DNA from: an uncultured Alistipes sp.
GTDB taxonomy: Bacteria; Bacteroidota; Bacteroidia; Bacteroidales; Rikenellaceae
Assembly: GCA_910586375.1 (NCBI GenBank)
Contig: CAJUIE010000007.1
Span: 1-26,608 of the forward strand
Length of the DNA stretch: 26,608 bases
Direction: 5' to 3'
Part shown: positions 7,323 to 14,824 of the stretch, piece after piece
Position numbering within the stretch: the stretch's first letter is position 1
Layout of the letters: every line of letters begins with the position of its first letter
The notes under the pieces: model-generated
The model's database searches: none
What the model was told of the DNA's origin: nothing
What the model saw: the letters and a program-made list of their open reading frames with translations, nothing else
Position numbers and translations under genes: made by a program

Positions 7323-8219
7323 ATGACCGACCTGGAACAACTGCACTTCACCGGCACCGTCTGGCGCCCACCCTACGAATCCTATTCCATATTGCTGCAA
7401 ATCACGGTTGGCTGCACGCACCACGCCTGCAAATTCTGCACGCTCTACGGCGACCTGCGCTTCCGCAAGTCGCCCATCGAGGAGATCGAGGCCGATCTGC
7501 GGATCATCGCCCTGCACCAGCCTCGGGCTCGCCGCGTCTTTCTGACAGGAGCCAACCCCTTTGTGCTGAGCTACAACCGCCTCGTCCAACTCGCAGATCG
7601 CATCCGCGACTTTCTGCCCAAAGTCCGGACAATCGGGATGTTCGCCCGCATCACCGACATCGCAAACAAAAGCGACGAAGAGCTGCACGAACTGCATGCC
7701 CGTGGCATCACGGGCCTGACAATTGGTACCGAAACGGGTGACGAAGCATCCCTTGCATTTATGAACAAAGGCTACACAGCAACTAATATCCTGGAACAGT
7801 GCCACCGGCTCGACGCGGCGGGTATTGAATACTACCTTACCTACATGACAGGGCTGGCGGGAGCTGGCAATGGCCAACGAGCTGCCCACGCTACAGCTAA
7901 CCTCTACAACCAGCTACACCCATATATAATAGGTATCGTCTCGCTGACGCTCTTTCCCGAAGCTCCCCTAACCGCTGACGTGAAGACAGGTAAATTCCGC
8001 GAAGCCGGTGAACACGAACGGCTCGAAGAACTCCGCACATTTATCGTCGAACTCAACATTCCGACGACCATCATGGGACACACCGTGTCGAACACCGTGC
8101 CGCTGCTGGGACATCTGCCCGAAGACCGCGCCCGCCTGCTCCACGAGCTGGACGAAGCCCTTGCTCGCTTGAGTGAAGAAAAACTCTCCGACTACCGTCG
8201 CAGAATCACGCATTTATAA
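7323..8219 (+). CDS. Radical SAM protein
   Basis: This 298-residue protein has the iron-sulfur motif at residues 31-39 as CTHHACKFC. The spacing is C-x4-C-x2-C, a variant seen in one radical SAM subgroup ('GCSHNKCTFC'-like) rather than the standard C-x3-C-x2-C. The aromatic residue before the last cysteine and the downstream GITGLTIGTETGDE strand fit a radical SAM barrel. The enzyme should bind a 4Fe-4S cluster and S-adenosylmethionine; its substrate is not evident. No second cluster domain is seen at the C-terminus. It is monocistronic, divergent from an HxlR regulator, and followed by intergenic module C and the ssb terminator. Confidence 0.87.
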   Translation: MTDLEQLHFTGTVWRPPYESYSILLQITVGCTHHACKFCTLYGDLRFRKSPIEEIEADLRIIALHQPRARRVFLTGANPFVLSYNRLVQLADRIRDFLPKVRTIGMFARITDIANKSDEELHELHARGITGLTIGTETGDEASLAFMNKGYTATNILEQCHRLDAAGIEYYLTYMTGLAGAGNGQRAAHATANLYNQLHPYIIGIVSLTLFPEAPLTADVKTGKFREAGEHERLEELRTFIVELNIPTTIMGHTVSNTVPLLGHLPEDRARLLHELDEALARLSEEKLSDYRRRITHL

Positions 8220-8257
8220 ACTACTCATCCCGCCTTGCCAGACGGGGCCCCCTTACG

Positions 8258-8355
8258 GCGCAAATGCCCGGGGACGCAAAAAGCAAGAAACGGATAAAGG
8301 CTCTGCGCCCTATTATCGAAATCCCGACTTGTTGTCGGGCGAGCCTCCGCATTCG
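8258..8355. repeat. Intergenic module C, copy 1
   Basis: The 318-base gap between the radical SAM gene and ssb holds a segment nearly identical to 11429-11520. Shared landmarks are CGCAAATGCCCGGGGACG, CGGATAA, GGCTCTGCGCCCTATTATCG and a hairpin. The hairpin here is CCCGAC-TTGTT-GTCGGG (8323-8339). More short hairpins follow, for example CGACC-AAA-GGTCG at 8369-8381. No convincing coding frame is present. The rest of the gap up to the ssb terminator at 8478 shows nothing I can identify. Confidence 0.8.
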
Positions 8356-8477
8356 GGGGCGGCGGCTCGGACGACCAAAGGTCGAGAAGATTCTTCGCTC
8401 CGCTCTGAAAGACAGAAGGCGTTAGCCGGTGCAGGCGCTTGCATTCAGAAGGACAGAGAAGGAGGGCACGCACCAGC

Positions 8478-8519
8478 AAAAAAACTCCGACAGCCCGAGA
8501 ACCGGAAAGTCGGAGTTTT
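8478..8519 (-). terminator. Intrinsic terminator of the lpxK-punA-ssb operon (possibly bidirectional)
   Basis: An 11-base perfect stem pairs AAAACTCCGAC (8481-8491) with GTCGGAGTTTT (8509-8519). On the minus strand it is followed by seven T residues (A run at 8478-8484), so it should end the ssb transcript. On the plus strand only four T follow, so termination of the radical SAM transcript would be weaker. Confidence 0.85.
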
Positions 8520-8537
8520 CCATACATAACTGAAAAA

Positions 8538-9044
8538 TCAAAATGGAAGATCGTCAGGATCATCGGCGGGAACCACAGGAGCTGCCACCGGCCCGGGAGC
8601 CGAAGTATCAGCAGAAGGAGCCGCAGAGGCCCCGCCATAAGGTTGCTGTCCATAAGCCGGAGCCTCCGATGTCTGCGGCGGCACCCCGAAAGTTCCCTCA
8701 GCACCCGCAGCGTCACCCCGACGACCCAGCAGATTCATCGTATCGGCCAATATCTCGGTCGTATACCGCTTGTTGTTGTCCTTATCCATCCACTCCCGGG
8801 TACGCAGTCGTCCCTCGACATAAATCTGCGCTCCCTTACGGACATAACGGTCAACCACATCGGCCAAGCCGCGCCACATGGTGACCGAATGCCACTCGGT
8901 GTGCTCCTTGGTCTCGTTGGACTGACGGTCGAAGAGCCGCTCAGTCGTAGCCAGACGCAAGCGGGCTACTTTAACCCCGCTTTCCAACGTGCGAACCTCG
9001 GGATCAAGGCCCACGTTGCCGATCAAAATTACTTTGTTCACCAT
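8538..9044 (-). CDS. ssb: Single-stranded DNA-binding protein
   Basis: This 168-residue SSB coats single-stranded DNA in replication, repair and recombination. The OB-fold fills about residues 1-105, opening with MVNKVILIGNVGLDPEVR and including the EWHSVTMWRGLADVVDRYVRKG strand-loop. A low-complexity Pro/Ala/Gly/Gln linker leads to the acidic protein-interaction tip DDPDDLPF, which docks partners such as RecO or exonuclease I. It starts 7 bases after the punA stop, so it is read with lpxK and punA. The long plus-strand frames over this gene are shadows. Confidence 0.96.
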   Translation of the reverse strand: MVNKVILIGNVGLDPEVRTLESGVKVARLRLATTERLFDRQSNETKEHTEWHSVTMWRGLADVVDRYVRKGAQIYVEGRLRTREWMDKDNNKRYTTEILADTMNLLGRRGDAAGAEGTFGVPPQTSEAPAYGQQPYGGASAAPSADTSAPGPVAAPVVPADDPDDLPF

Positions 9045-9051
9045 AAAAAGC

Positions 9052-9858
9052 CTACAATTGCTGGATCATGCGACGAAACAACTGCTCCATGCGCACCCCG
9101 GCTTTCTTGCCCTGACGCTGCACATCCTCGTGGTCCCCCACTTCGTCCGAAAGACCGCAGTTGGTAATGACCGAGACACCGAAAACGGGAATCGACATGT
9201 GACGCGCGACGATTACCTCGGGCACAGTCGACATACCGGCCGCATCGCCGCCGATTGCCTTGAAATAACGATATTCGGCTTGGGTCTCGAACGTCGGGCC
9301 CGTGCCACCGACATAAACGCCATACTGAAGTTTGATGTTCTCCTCCTCGGCAATGGCCGTAGCGCGGGCGATAAGGTCCTTGTCGTAGCAGTTATGCATG
9401 TCGGGGAAGCGAGGCCCCAGTTCGGCCATATTAGGACCAATCAACGGATTGGGCATCAGGTTAATGTGGTCAGTGATGACCATCAGGTCGCCTACACGGA
9501 ACGAAGTATTGATGCCGCCCGAAGCATTGGAGACAAAAAGATAACCAATGCCTAACTGCTGCATGACGCGCACGGGGAAGGTCACTTGCTGCATCGTGTA
9601 GCCCTCGTAAAAGTGGAACCGGCCCTGCATGGCCACTACGCGGCGACCTTCAAGCCGTCCCAGGATCATCCGACCCTTATGCCCCTCGACCGTCGAAACG
9701 GGAAAGCCCGGAATTGCCTTGTAATCCAACACATAATCGGCCTCGATCTTATCGCCAAACTCGCCCAGGCCCGTGCCCAGAATGATACCTACCTCGGGCC
9801 GGAAGCCGGAGGTCTGCTCCCCTATCCATGCCGCAGTTTTCTTAATTTCCTCGAACAT
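9052..9858 (-). CDS. punA: Purine nucleoside phosphorylase (PNP/MTAP family)
   Basis: This 268-residue trimeric-type PNP splits inosine or guanosine with phosphate to release the base and ribose-1-phosphate for purine salvage. Visible sites are the phosphate-binding GTGLG (28-32), GHKG with His60, RFHFYEGY (80-87) and NASGGIN (111-117), which shapes the base pocket. Later come the GPTFETQAEYRYFK segment and the MSTVPEVIVARH helix. Length and motifs are standard. Its start lies inside the 3' end of lpxK (overlap of 17 bases), indicating translational coupling, although the two products are functionally unrelated. Confidence 0.95.
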   Translation of the reverse strand: MFEEIKKTAAWIGEQTSGFRPEVGIILGTGLGEFGDKIEADYVLDYKAIPGFPVSTVEGHKGRMILGRLEGRRVVAMQGRFHFYEGYTMQQVTFPVRVMQQLGIGYLFVSNASGGINTSFRVGDLMVITDHINLMPNPLIGPNMAELGPRFPDMHNCYDKDLIARATAIAEEENIKLQYGVYVGGTGPTFETQAEYRYFKAIGGDAAGMSTVPEVIVARHMSIPVFGVSVITNCGLSDEVGDHEDVQRQGKKAGVRMEQLFRRMIQQL

Positions 9859-10885
9859 CTTCTTCTAATCTTTGCAGAAAATCCGTCGCCGAATCCTCTA
9901 TGAATGAAATATTTATCGGTAAATAGTAAAGGTTGCGCCTCACTTCAGGGGGTATCTTTTCCCGATTGGTCATCTTCACAGCATCCTTTTCTGTGGTGAC
10001 GATCACCGCACCGGGGTGTTTCTTCAAGAGGGAAGCCAAAGCGAGCATGTCACGTACCCGGTAAACATGATGATCGTCATAGGTCACAGCTGCAACCATA
10101 TCATAACGCTCGCGCAACGTAGAGAGGAAATGCCCGGGATTGCCGATGCCCGAGAGTGCGATCACCCGCTGCTGCGGGGCAAACGGCTCGCCTGAAACCT
10201 CATCGGCATAAAGCGGCTGAGGAATAAAACTTTCGAAACGGGTAAAATAAACCCGCTGGTAAGCCACCTGAATCAACACCTTACGCATAATCCGCCGGTC
10301 GATGGGGGCCATCTTCTCAGGACACTTCGACACAACGAAGTAATGAGCCCGGTGCAACTCGGAGGGCAGGTCTCGCAACGTCCCCACAGGCAACATCCGG
10401 TCGTGCTGAACAGGCCGCGTGGCGTCGATCATCACTACGTTGATCCTGGGCTCCACATAACGATGCTGGAATCCATCATCCATGACAATAAGATCGACTT
10501 CGGGATGTTCGGACCTCAGACGCCGGATGCCATCGGCCCGCTTTTCGCACACAGCGACCACAGTCCGCGGAAACTTGAGTTTGATCTGCAACGGTTCATC
10601 TCCCGCATCGCGATAATGCGACGAGGGCAACACCTCCAGATACCCCTTGCTTCTCCGGCCATAACCCCGCGAGAGAAGCGCGACATTATGCTTCTGCGAC
10701 ATATAATCAATGATCATCTCGGCCATAGGGGTTTTACCCGTACCACCGACGGTGATGTTGCCGATGCAGATAATCGGAATGTCGAAGCGCTCGCTCTTGA
10801 GGATGCCCCAATCAAAGAGGCGATGACGCAAAGTCACCCCCATTCTATAAAAGAAGGCCGCAGGTCCGAGCAGACTTTTCAACAT
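9842..10885 (-). CDS. lpxK: Tetraacyldisaccharide 4'-kinase LpxK
   Basis: LpxK phosphorylates the 4' position of the lipid A disaccharide precursor at the inner membrane. I use the ATG at 10885 (347 residues). The upstream ATG at 10960 lies before the promoter at 10916-10947 and adds 25 atypical residues, whereas MLKSLLGPAAFFYRMG followed by RHRLFDWGILKSE is the normal beginning. The Walker A motif IGNITVGGTGKTP sits near residues 41-53, with LLSRGYGRRSKG after it and the VIVMDDGFQH motif further on. The hydrophobic N-terminus anchors it to the membrane. It is the first gene of an operon with punA and ssb. Confidence 0.95.
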   Translation of the reverse strand: MLKSLLGPAAFFYRMGVTLRHRLFDWGILKSERFDIPIICIGNITVGGTGKTPMAEMIIDYMSQKHNVALLSRGYGRRSKGYLEVLPSSHYRDAGDEPLQIKLKFPRTVVAVCEKRADGIRRLRSEHPEVDLIVMDDGFQHRYVEPRINVVMIDATRPVQHDRMLPVGTLRDLPSELHRAHYFVVSKCPEKMAPIDRRIMRKVLIQVAYQRVYFTRFESFIPQPLYADEVSGEPFAPQQRVIALSGIGNPGHFLSTLRERYDMVAAVTYDDHHVYRVRDMLALASLLKKHPGAVIVTTEKDAVKMTNREKIPPEVRRNLYYLPINISFIEDSATDFLQRLEEDVRGN

Positions 10886-10915
10886 CTCTTTCGATTGATT
10901 GGAACGAATGGAGTT

Positions 10916-10947
10916 CAAAGGTAACGATATTTCCCGAGCCGACCAAA
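10916..10947 (-). promoter_or_regulatory. lpxK operon promoter
   Basis: On the minus strand, TTTG (complement of 10944-10947), a 20-base spacer and TACCTTTG (complement of 10916-10923) match the Bacteroidota consensus fully. Transcription should begin near 10909, about 24 bases before the chosen lpxK ATG at 10885. This also rules out the longer lpxK reading. Confidence 0.85.
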
Positions 10948-10987
10948 TAAATGCCTGCAAATATCGGGCCCCGGGTATCGCAACCGC

Positions 10988-11182
10988 CCCGCCTCGGGTA
11001 TCCGCATCGGCAATTCCGGCGGCCTGTACGATGTGGGCGGAAACGGTGTCTCCTGGAGCAGTTCTCCTGACTTGGCGTCGGGCGTAGCCGGGTCCAACTT
11101 AGCCTTCTACAGTTCCCCCATATATCCAGAAGACAGCATCTACCGTGCTTACGGTTTCCCCGTTCGCTGCGCCCGAGAATAA
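10988..11182 (+). repeat. Cassette A2: orphan C-type-lectin-like variable-region copy with stop codon
   Basis: This copy opens with CCCG-CCT-CGGG and reads in the frame of 10994 from ASGIR through WSSSP to GFPVRCARE, then TAA at 11180-11182. It is gap-free against the other three copies and is the most diverged. It has a tail GAATAAGAGAG shared with cassette A3. There is no start codon and no upstream gene in frame; the neighbour on this side is the minus-strand lpxK promoter. It heads the longest composite intergenic unit in the window. The domain assignment rests on the WSS and PVRC signature. Confidence 0.85.
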
Positions 11183-11199
11183 GAGAGCCGCAGCCAGCG
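11183..11199. repeat. 17-base direct repeat, left copy
   Basis: GAGAGCCGCAGCCAGCG is repeated exactly at 11409-11425. The two copies flank 209 bases that hold a G9 tract, two hairpins, module B and a terminator-like hairpin. Such a pair may reflect a slipped duplication or the edges of an inserted piece. Confidence 0.8.
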
Positions 11200-11220
11200 A
11201 AAATTTTCTCTTCGGCGGCA

Positions 11221-11312
11221 GGGGGGGGGCACGCCAGAGGCGTGATGCCGCCGGAGAGACAACGCCCCGAAGGCGTTGCAAAAAAAGCCTCCACCGGGCC
11301 GGGCGATGTTTA
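11221..11312 (+). other. G9 tract followed by two strong hairpins (structured segment)
   Basis: Nine G residues (11221-11229) are followed by CACGCC-AGA-GGCGTG (11230-11244) and AACGCC-CCGAA-GGCGTT (11261-11277), both perfect 6-base stems. A further GCCTCC/GGAGGC pairing spans into module B. No coding frame is convincing. Together with the terminator-like hairpin at 11386-11407 this looks like the body of a structured RNA, but I see no TAnnTTTG promoter upstream. Confidence 0.5.
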
Positions 11313-11405
11313 TATTCGGGCCGGAGGCTGCGGGGCATACGCGACAGAATGGAGCGGGCCTCCGCGGGGCAGAGGCTGCTGCCCGCCAGTCTGGCGACTG
11401 GTTTT
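11313..11405. repeat. Intergenic module B, copy 2
   Basis: Homologous to the module at 271-357, sharing GCGACAGAATGGAG and GGCCTCCGCG. The hairpin in the centre of copy 1 is replaced here by a different one (GGGCAG-AGGCTG-CTGCCC), so the ability to fold is kept while the sequence changes. The terminator-like element at 11386-11407 overlaps its end. Confidence 0.7.
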
Positions 11406-11407
11406 TT
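11386..11407 (+). terminator. Intrinsic-terminator-like hairpin ending module B
   Basis: CCAGTC-TGGC-GACTGG is a perfect 6-base stem with a four-base loop, followed directly by six T residues. No protein gene on the plus strand ends nearby, so if it acts it would end a non-coding transcript that runs through the cassette A2 and module B region. Confidence 0.6.
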
Positions 11408-11408
11408 C

Positions 11409-11425
11409 GAGAGCCGCAGCCAGCG
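11409..11425. repeat. 17-base direct repeat, right copy
   Basis: Exact copy of 11183-11199, located between the terminator-like hairpin and module C. Confidence 0.8.
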
Positions 11426-11428
11426 GAG

Positions 11429-11520
11429 GCGCAAATGCCCGGGGACGAAATAGCCAGAACCGGATAAGGGCTCTGCGCCCTATTATCGAAATCCCCACTC
11501 TTAGTGGGGCGGGCCTCCAC
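11429..11520. repeat. Intergenic module C, copy 2
   Basis: Near-identical to 8258-8355 over CGCAAATGCCCGGGGACG, CGGATAAGGGCTCTGCGCCC and TATTATCGAAATCCC. The hairpin is CCCCACT-CTT-AGTGGGG (11493-11509). It aligns base for base with copy 1, and the fourth stem pair changes from G-C to C-G, a compensatory swap. The module ends about 90 bases before the lipoprotein gene. The remaining bases up to 11609 show no recognisable promoter. Confidence 0.8.
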
Positions 11521-11609
11521 GGCGCAAGGCGAAAGCCCGCAACAGCTGAAAACTGAATTTGGCATACAGATTGCTGAAGGGCAGGGTAAAACCAAAAAAA
11601 ATGGTAAAC

Positions 11610-12182
11610 ATGAAAAAAACTCTTCTCTGTCTGCCCCTGTTGCTGCTCTTCGCAGCCGGGTTTCTGAGTTGTTCTCAACAGCGCGAATGGAACCGCGAAC
11701 AACGCAAAGCCATGCGCGAAGCCCTGCGCGACTACCGTCGGATGGCCTACCTGAACGATCTGACCGACGATGAGTATGTCGTTTTCAGCGACGGAGTAGC
11801 TACCGATCTCGAAGAAGCCTACCCCGTCTACACGACCTTTATCGGAATGCCCGGCGTGAACGATACGGTGGAAATGGTGGTCGTGACGGCCGTCGTCGAC
11901 GAACTCAACGCCGATGCCCGCAACATGCGGCACATATACCCCTACCCCTATCTGGTAGCTCAGGGAATCCTGCCCGCAGGTCTGGATCATGAACAACAGC
12001 GCCAGTTCTACAACTGCTTCGCCTACAAAGTAAACAACGCCTACCAGACGATGACGCAGTTCTTCAATGCCGTACTCGCCGATACGACCGACATGTCACG
12101 CATCCGTCAAATGGAAACCCAGTGTGCCAACGATCTTTTCGATTGGACAGTAACCGAGGTTGAGGTCGTCGAGACGAACTGA
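11610..12182 (+). CDS. Small lipoprotein of unknown function
   Basis: This 190-residue protein starts at ATG 11610. An earlier in-frame ATG at 11601 would add three residues, and the frame from 11559 adds a non-signal-like basic stretch. MKKTLLCLPLLLLFAAGFLSC is a clear lipoprotein signal, with the modified cysteine at residue 21 and Ser/Gln after it, so the protein should be anchored in the outer or inner membrane facing the periplasm. The mature part is acidic with many Met, Asp and Tyr residues and shows no domain I recognise. It stands alone between the composite repeat unit and a strong terminator. The function is unknown. Confidence 0.8.
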   Translation: MKKTLLCLPLLLLFAAGFLSCSQQREWNREQRKAMREALRDYRRMAYLNDLTDDEYVVFSDGVATDLEEAYPVYTTFIGMPGVNDTVEMVVVTAVVDELNADARNMRHIYPYPYLVAQGILPAGLDHEQQRQFYNCFAYKVNNAYQTMTQFFNAVLADTTDMSRIRQMETQCANDLFDWTVTEVEVVETN

Positions 12183-12205
12183 CACCACTCCAAAGATTCC
12201 GACTG

Positions 12206-12241
12206 AAAAAATTCCCGGCCTATAAGGCTGGGAATTTTTTT
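12206..12241. terminator. Bidirectional intrinsic terminator
   Basis: A 15-base stem pairs AAAAAATTCCCGGCC (12206-12220) with GGCTGGGAATTTTTT (12226-12240), with one G-T pair and the loop TATAA. It has T runs in both directions. It separates the lipoprotein gene from the convergent lipid kinase gene and can end both transcripts. Confidence 0.9.
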
Positions 12242-12295
12242 GCAGTGACAACAGCTTTTAGGCTGGCGAGCCACAGCCCCCGGACGCGAAGGCTG

Positions 12296-13258
12296 TCATT
12301 GATTGTTCCTTTTATAAAACTCGGCCCCCACTACGATGCGAATAGCTTTATGAAGCACCGAAAATTCCAGTGGTGTTTCTCCCAACAACTCGCCGTCGGC
12401 CTCCACCGAGACCTCGGGCGAAGATTCGATGCGAATGAGGCGACCGCGTGCCTTAAGGATATGACGGATGCGATAAATACCGCCATCGAACAGATAACGA
12501 AACCGGAACAGTACATGCCAGAAATGAATGGGCCGGATAAGCGACAGATCGAGCATCCCGTCGTCAGCCACCGCTTCGGGCAGCTGCTGGATACCGCCGC
12601 CATTGTATTTGCATATCCCGATGGCAGCCGAAAGGAGCAAATCGTTATAAACCAGTCGCCCGTCGATCCAGACCTTGACGCCCGTGGATTTATAATGAAA
12701 AAACGAACGAATCACGCACCACGTATAACGCCAGCGGCTCTTGTGCCCTTTCTTTTGCAGGTGGGTGAGCTTGCGGACGACATGGGCATCGAACCCGGCA
12801 CCGGCGACATTAGCAATATAACGGCTTTGCTGGAAATGAGCCTCCTCATAAGAGACAACCCCGACATCCTGCAAAAAAGAGTACCCCCCGGCAATGGCTT
12901 TCACGGCATCCTGATAGCGGTTGGAAATGCCGAAAGTTCGCACCCAATCGTTGCCTGAGCCTACGGCAACAACGGCCAGCAGCACCTGGTCAGGCCGGAC
13001 CGTCTGCTGGATGAAAAGCCCGTTGACCACCTCGTGGAGCGTACCGTCGCCCCCCACGACGATAATACGCCGATAGCCCTCGCGTACAGCCGATACGGTC
13101 AGCTCCGTAGCGTGAAACTTATGCTCCGTAAAAACAGGTTCGCAATGAATACGTGCGTCGCGCAGGTGCTTGGATATTTGCGGAAAATCGTCCAGACCCC
13201 GCCCGCCACCCGCCACAGGGTTGACGATCACGAACCATTTGTTATCGAGCTTCTCCAC
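12296..13258 (-). CDS. YegS/DAGK family lipid kinase
   Basis: This 320-residue diacylglycerol-kinase-type enzyme (DAGK catalytic domain) phosphorylates a lipid, probably diacylglycerol or a sphingoid/ceramide lipid, using ATP at the membrane face. Motifs are NPVAGGGRG at 13-21, GGDGTLHEVVNG at 69-80 (nucleotide binding) and GSGNDW at 100-105, with VSVEADGE near the end supplying an acidic residue. Sphingolipid kinases belong to the same fold, which is relevant because Bacteroidales make sphingolipids, but the substrate cannot be decided from sequence. It begins 6 bases after the pepD stop and is its operon partner. The long plus-strand frame across it is a shadow. Confidence 0.92.
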   Translation of the reverse strand: MEKLDNKWFVIVNPVAGGGRGLDDFPQISKHLRDARIHCEPVFTEHKFHATELTVSAVREGYRRIIVVGGDGTLHEVVNGLFIQQTVRPDQVLLAVVAVGSGNDWVRTFGISNRYQDAVKAIAGGYSFLQDVGVVSYEEAHFQQSRYIANVAGAGFDAHVVRKLTHLQKKGHKSRWRYTWCVIRSFFHYKSTGVKVWIDGRLVYNDLLLSAAIGICKYNGGGIQQLPEAVADDGMLDLSLIRPIHFWHVLFRFRYLFDGGIYRIRHILKARGRLIRIESSPEVSVEADGELLGETPLEFSVLHKAIRIVVGAEFYKRNNQ

Positions 13259-13264
13259 CCGGCG

Positions 13265-14728
13265 CTACTTTTGGGGTACGTCGGCCAGCGTCCGCACCAG
13301 AAAATCGTAGAACTTCGCCACTGAAGCGATCTCGACCTTCTCGTCGGGCGAGTGGGGATAAAGAATCGTAGGTCCGAACGAAATCATATCCAATCCGGGA
13401 TATTTACCACCAATAATGCCGCATTCCAACCCCGCATGGATGGCCATAACAGCGGGTTTACGGCCATAAAGCCGTTCGTATGTAGCCGTCATGGTTTTCA
13501 GAATCGGCGAGCAGATGTCGGGATTCCAGCCGTCGTAGCTGCCCGTCAGCTCGGTTTGAGCCCCAGCCAGCGCGAACACGGCGGCAATGGCCTCCCCCAA
13601 AGCCTCTTTCTCGCTCCGCACCGAGCTGCGCAGCAGGCATTGCAGAGCGATCGTCCGACCGTCGGAGACTACGCGCGCCAGGTTGGTAGAGGTCTCGACC
13701 AGCCCCGGCATAGACACGGACATACGCACAACACCGTCGGGGCACCCCACGACGGCACGGATGAGTTTCGTTGCTACATCGGCGGGGATAACGGCCGCCG
13801 GAGCGTCGCACGCTTCGAGGCGAATCGAAATTGAATCCTCGATACCGGCAAATTCTCCGATGATCGTCTTTTCATAAGCTTTCACGGCTTGGTTGAAAGC
13901 CTCGTAGTTGGGCTCGGGAACCAGCACCACAGCCTCCGCCTCGCGAGGAATAGCATTGCGCAGACCGCCGCCGTCGACCGAGGCGAGCACGGCACCGGCC
14001 TTTGCTGCCTCAGCATTCAAGAAACGGAACAGCAGCTTATTGGCATTGGCCCGCTGGGCGATGATCTGGATACCCGAATGGCCGCCTTTCAACCCCTTGA
14101 CCGTCAATCGTGCGGCCTTGTAACTGCCTGCGGGAGCGGCGACAGGCGTATAAGCAAACGTAATATTGGCGTCCAGTCCGCCGGCACAACCCACATAAAG
14201 TTCGCCCTCGCTCTCGGAGTCGAGGTTCAGGAGAATATCGCCCTGCAACAGTCCCGCTTCGAGCCCGAAAGCCCCGTCCATACCGGTCTCCTCGGTAGCT
14301 GTGAAAAGCGCTTCCAGCGGACCGTGAACAAGCGTATCGTCCTCCAGGACAGCCAATATCGACGCTACCCCAATGCCGTTATCGGCCCCTAAGGTCGTAC
14401 CATCAGCCGTGACCCACTCGCCGTCAACATAAGCGTCGATGGGGTCTTTTTCGAAGTCGAACTTCTTGTCGTTGTTCTTCTGCGGTACCATATCGAGGTG
14501 GGCCTGAAGAATCACCCCTTTGCGATCTTCCATGCCGGGCGAAGCGGACTTGCGGACATAAATGTTGTGCGCCTCATCCTCCCGGCTCTCCAAGCCCAGC
14601 GAACGGGCCACGCCGAGGACGTATTCGCGGATTTTCTCCTCGTGTCCCGAGGGGCGTGGGATACGCACGATCTCGGCAAAATGTTTCCACACGAGCGCCG
14701 GTTTCAGCGCGATAAGATTTCTGTCCAT
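13265..14728 (-). CDS. pepD: Aminoacyl-histidine dipeptidase (beta-Ala-His type, M20 family)
   Basis: This 487-residue metallopeptidase of the M20C type cuts Xaa-His and other unblocked dipeptides. Metal-site residues are visible as AHLDM (His77, Asp79), GADNG (Asp116) and the catalytic TEETG (Glu146, Glu147), then LDSESEG with Asp and Glu. A dimerisation/lid domain follows, and HAGLECGIIG near the end supplies the last histidine and glutamate. It lacks a signal peptide, so it is cytoplasmic. Length is normal. It is the first gene of a two-gene operon with the lipid kinase. No clear TAnnTTTG site was found in the roughly 95 bases upstream. Confidence 0.95.
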   Translation of the reverse strand: MDRNLIALKPALVWKHFAEIVRIPRPSGHEEKIREYVLGVARSLGLESREDEAHNIYVRKSASPGMEDRKGVILQAHLDMVPQKNNDKKFDFEKDPIDAYVDGEWVTADGTTLGADNGIGVASILAVLEDDTLVHGPLEALFTATEETGMDGAFGLEAGLLQGDILLNLDSESEGELYVGCAGGLDANITFAYTPVAAPAGSYKAARLTVKGLKGGHSGIQIIAQRANANKLLFRFLNAEAAKAGAVLASVDGGGLRNAIPREAEAVVLVPEPNYEAFNQAVKAYEKTIIGEFAGIEDSISIRLEACDAPAAVIPADVATKLIRAVVGCPDGVVRMSVSMPGLVETSTNLARVVSDGRTIALQCLLRSSVRSEKEALGEAIAAVFALAGAQTELTGSYDGWNPDICSPILKTMTATYERLYGRKPAVMAIHAGLECGIIGGKYPGLDMISFGPTILYPHSPDEKVEIASVAKFYDFLVRTLADVPQK

Positions 14729-14824
14729 AACGATATGAAGTATTAATTTGTCTATGTTCTCTTTAAGTTTTCATTCGGGCAGCAAGCCTACGGAAGGACT
14801 GCAACGCTCGTGTTGCGCGCCCCG

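Noticed and set aside
7196..7357. N-terminal extension of the HxlR protein
   Set aside because: It would cover the divergent promoter region and overlap the start of the radical SAM gene; the family N-terminus begins at the 7195 ATG.
10886..10960. N-terminal extension of LpxK to the ATG at 10960
   Set aside because: The extension overlaps a perfect promoter at 10916-10947, and the usual LpxK beginning is at 10885.
10988..11182. Ordinary pseudogene of a Fib_succ_major protein as the explanation for cassette A2
   Set aside because: A decayed gene would show frameshifts and random changes; all four copies share the same 5' edge, have no indels and vary mainly at first and second codon positions. 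It remains a fallback for individual copies.
12245..12958. 237-residue plus-strand open frame
   Set aside because: Antisense to the YegS/DAGK-type kinase, which has complete motifs, and it starts right behind a terminator with no promoter.
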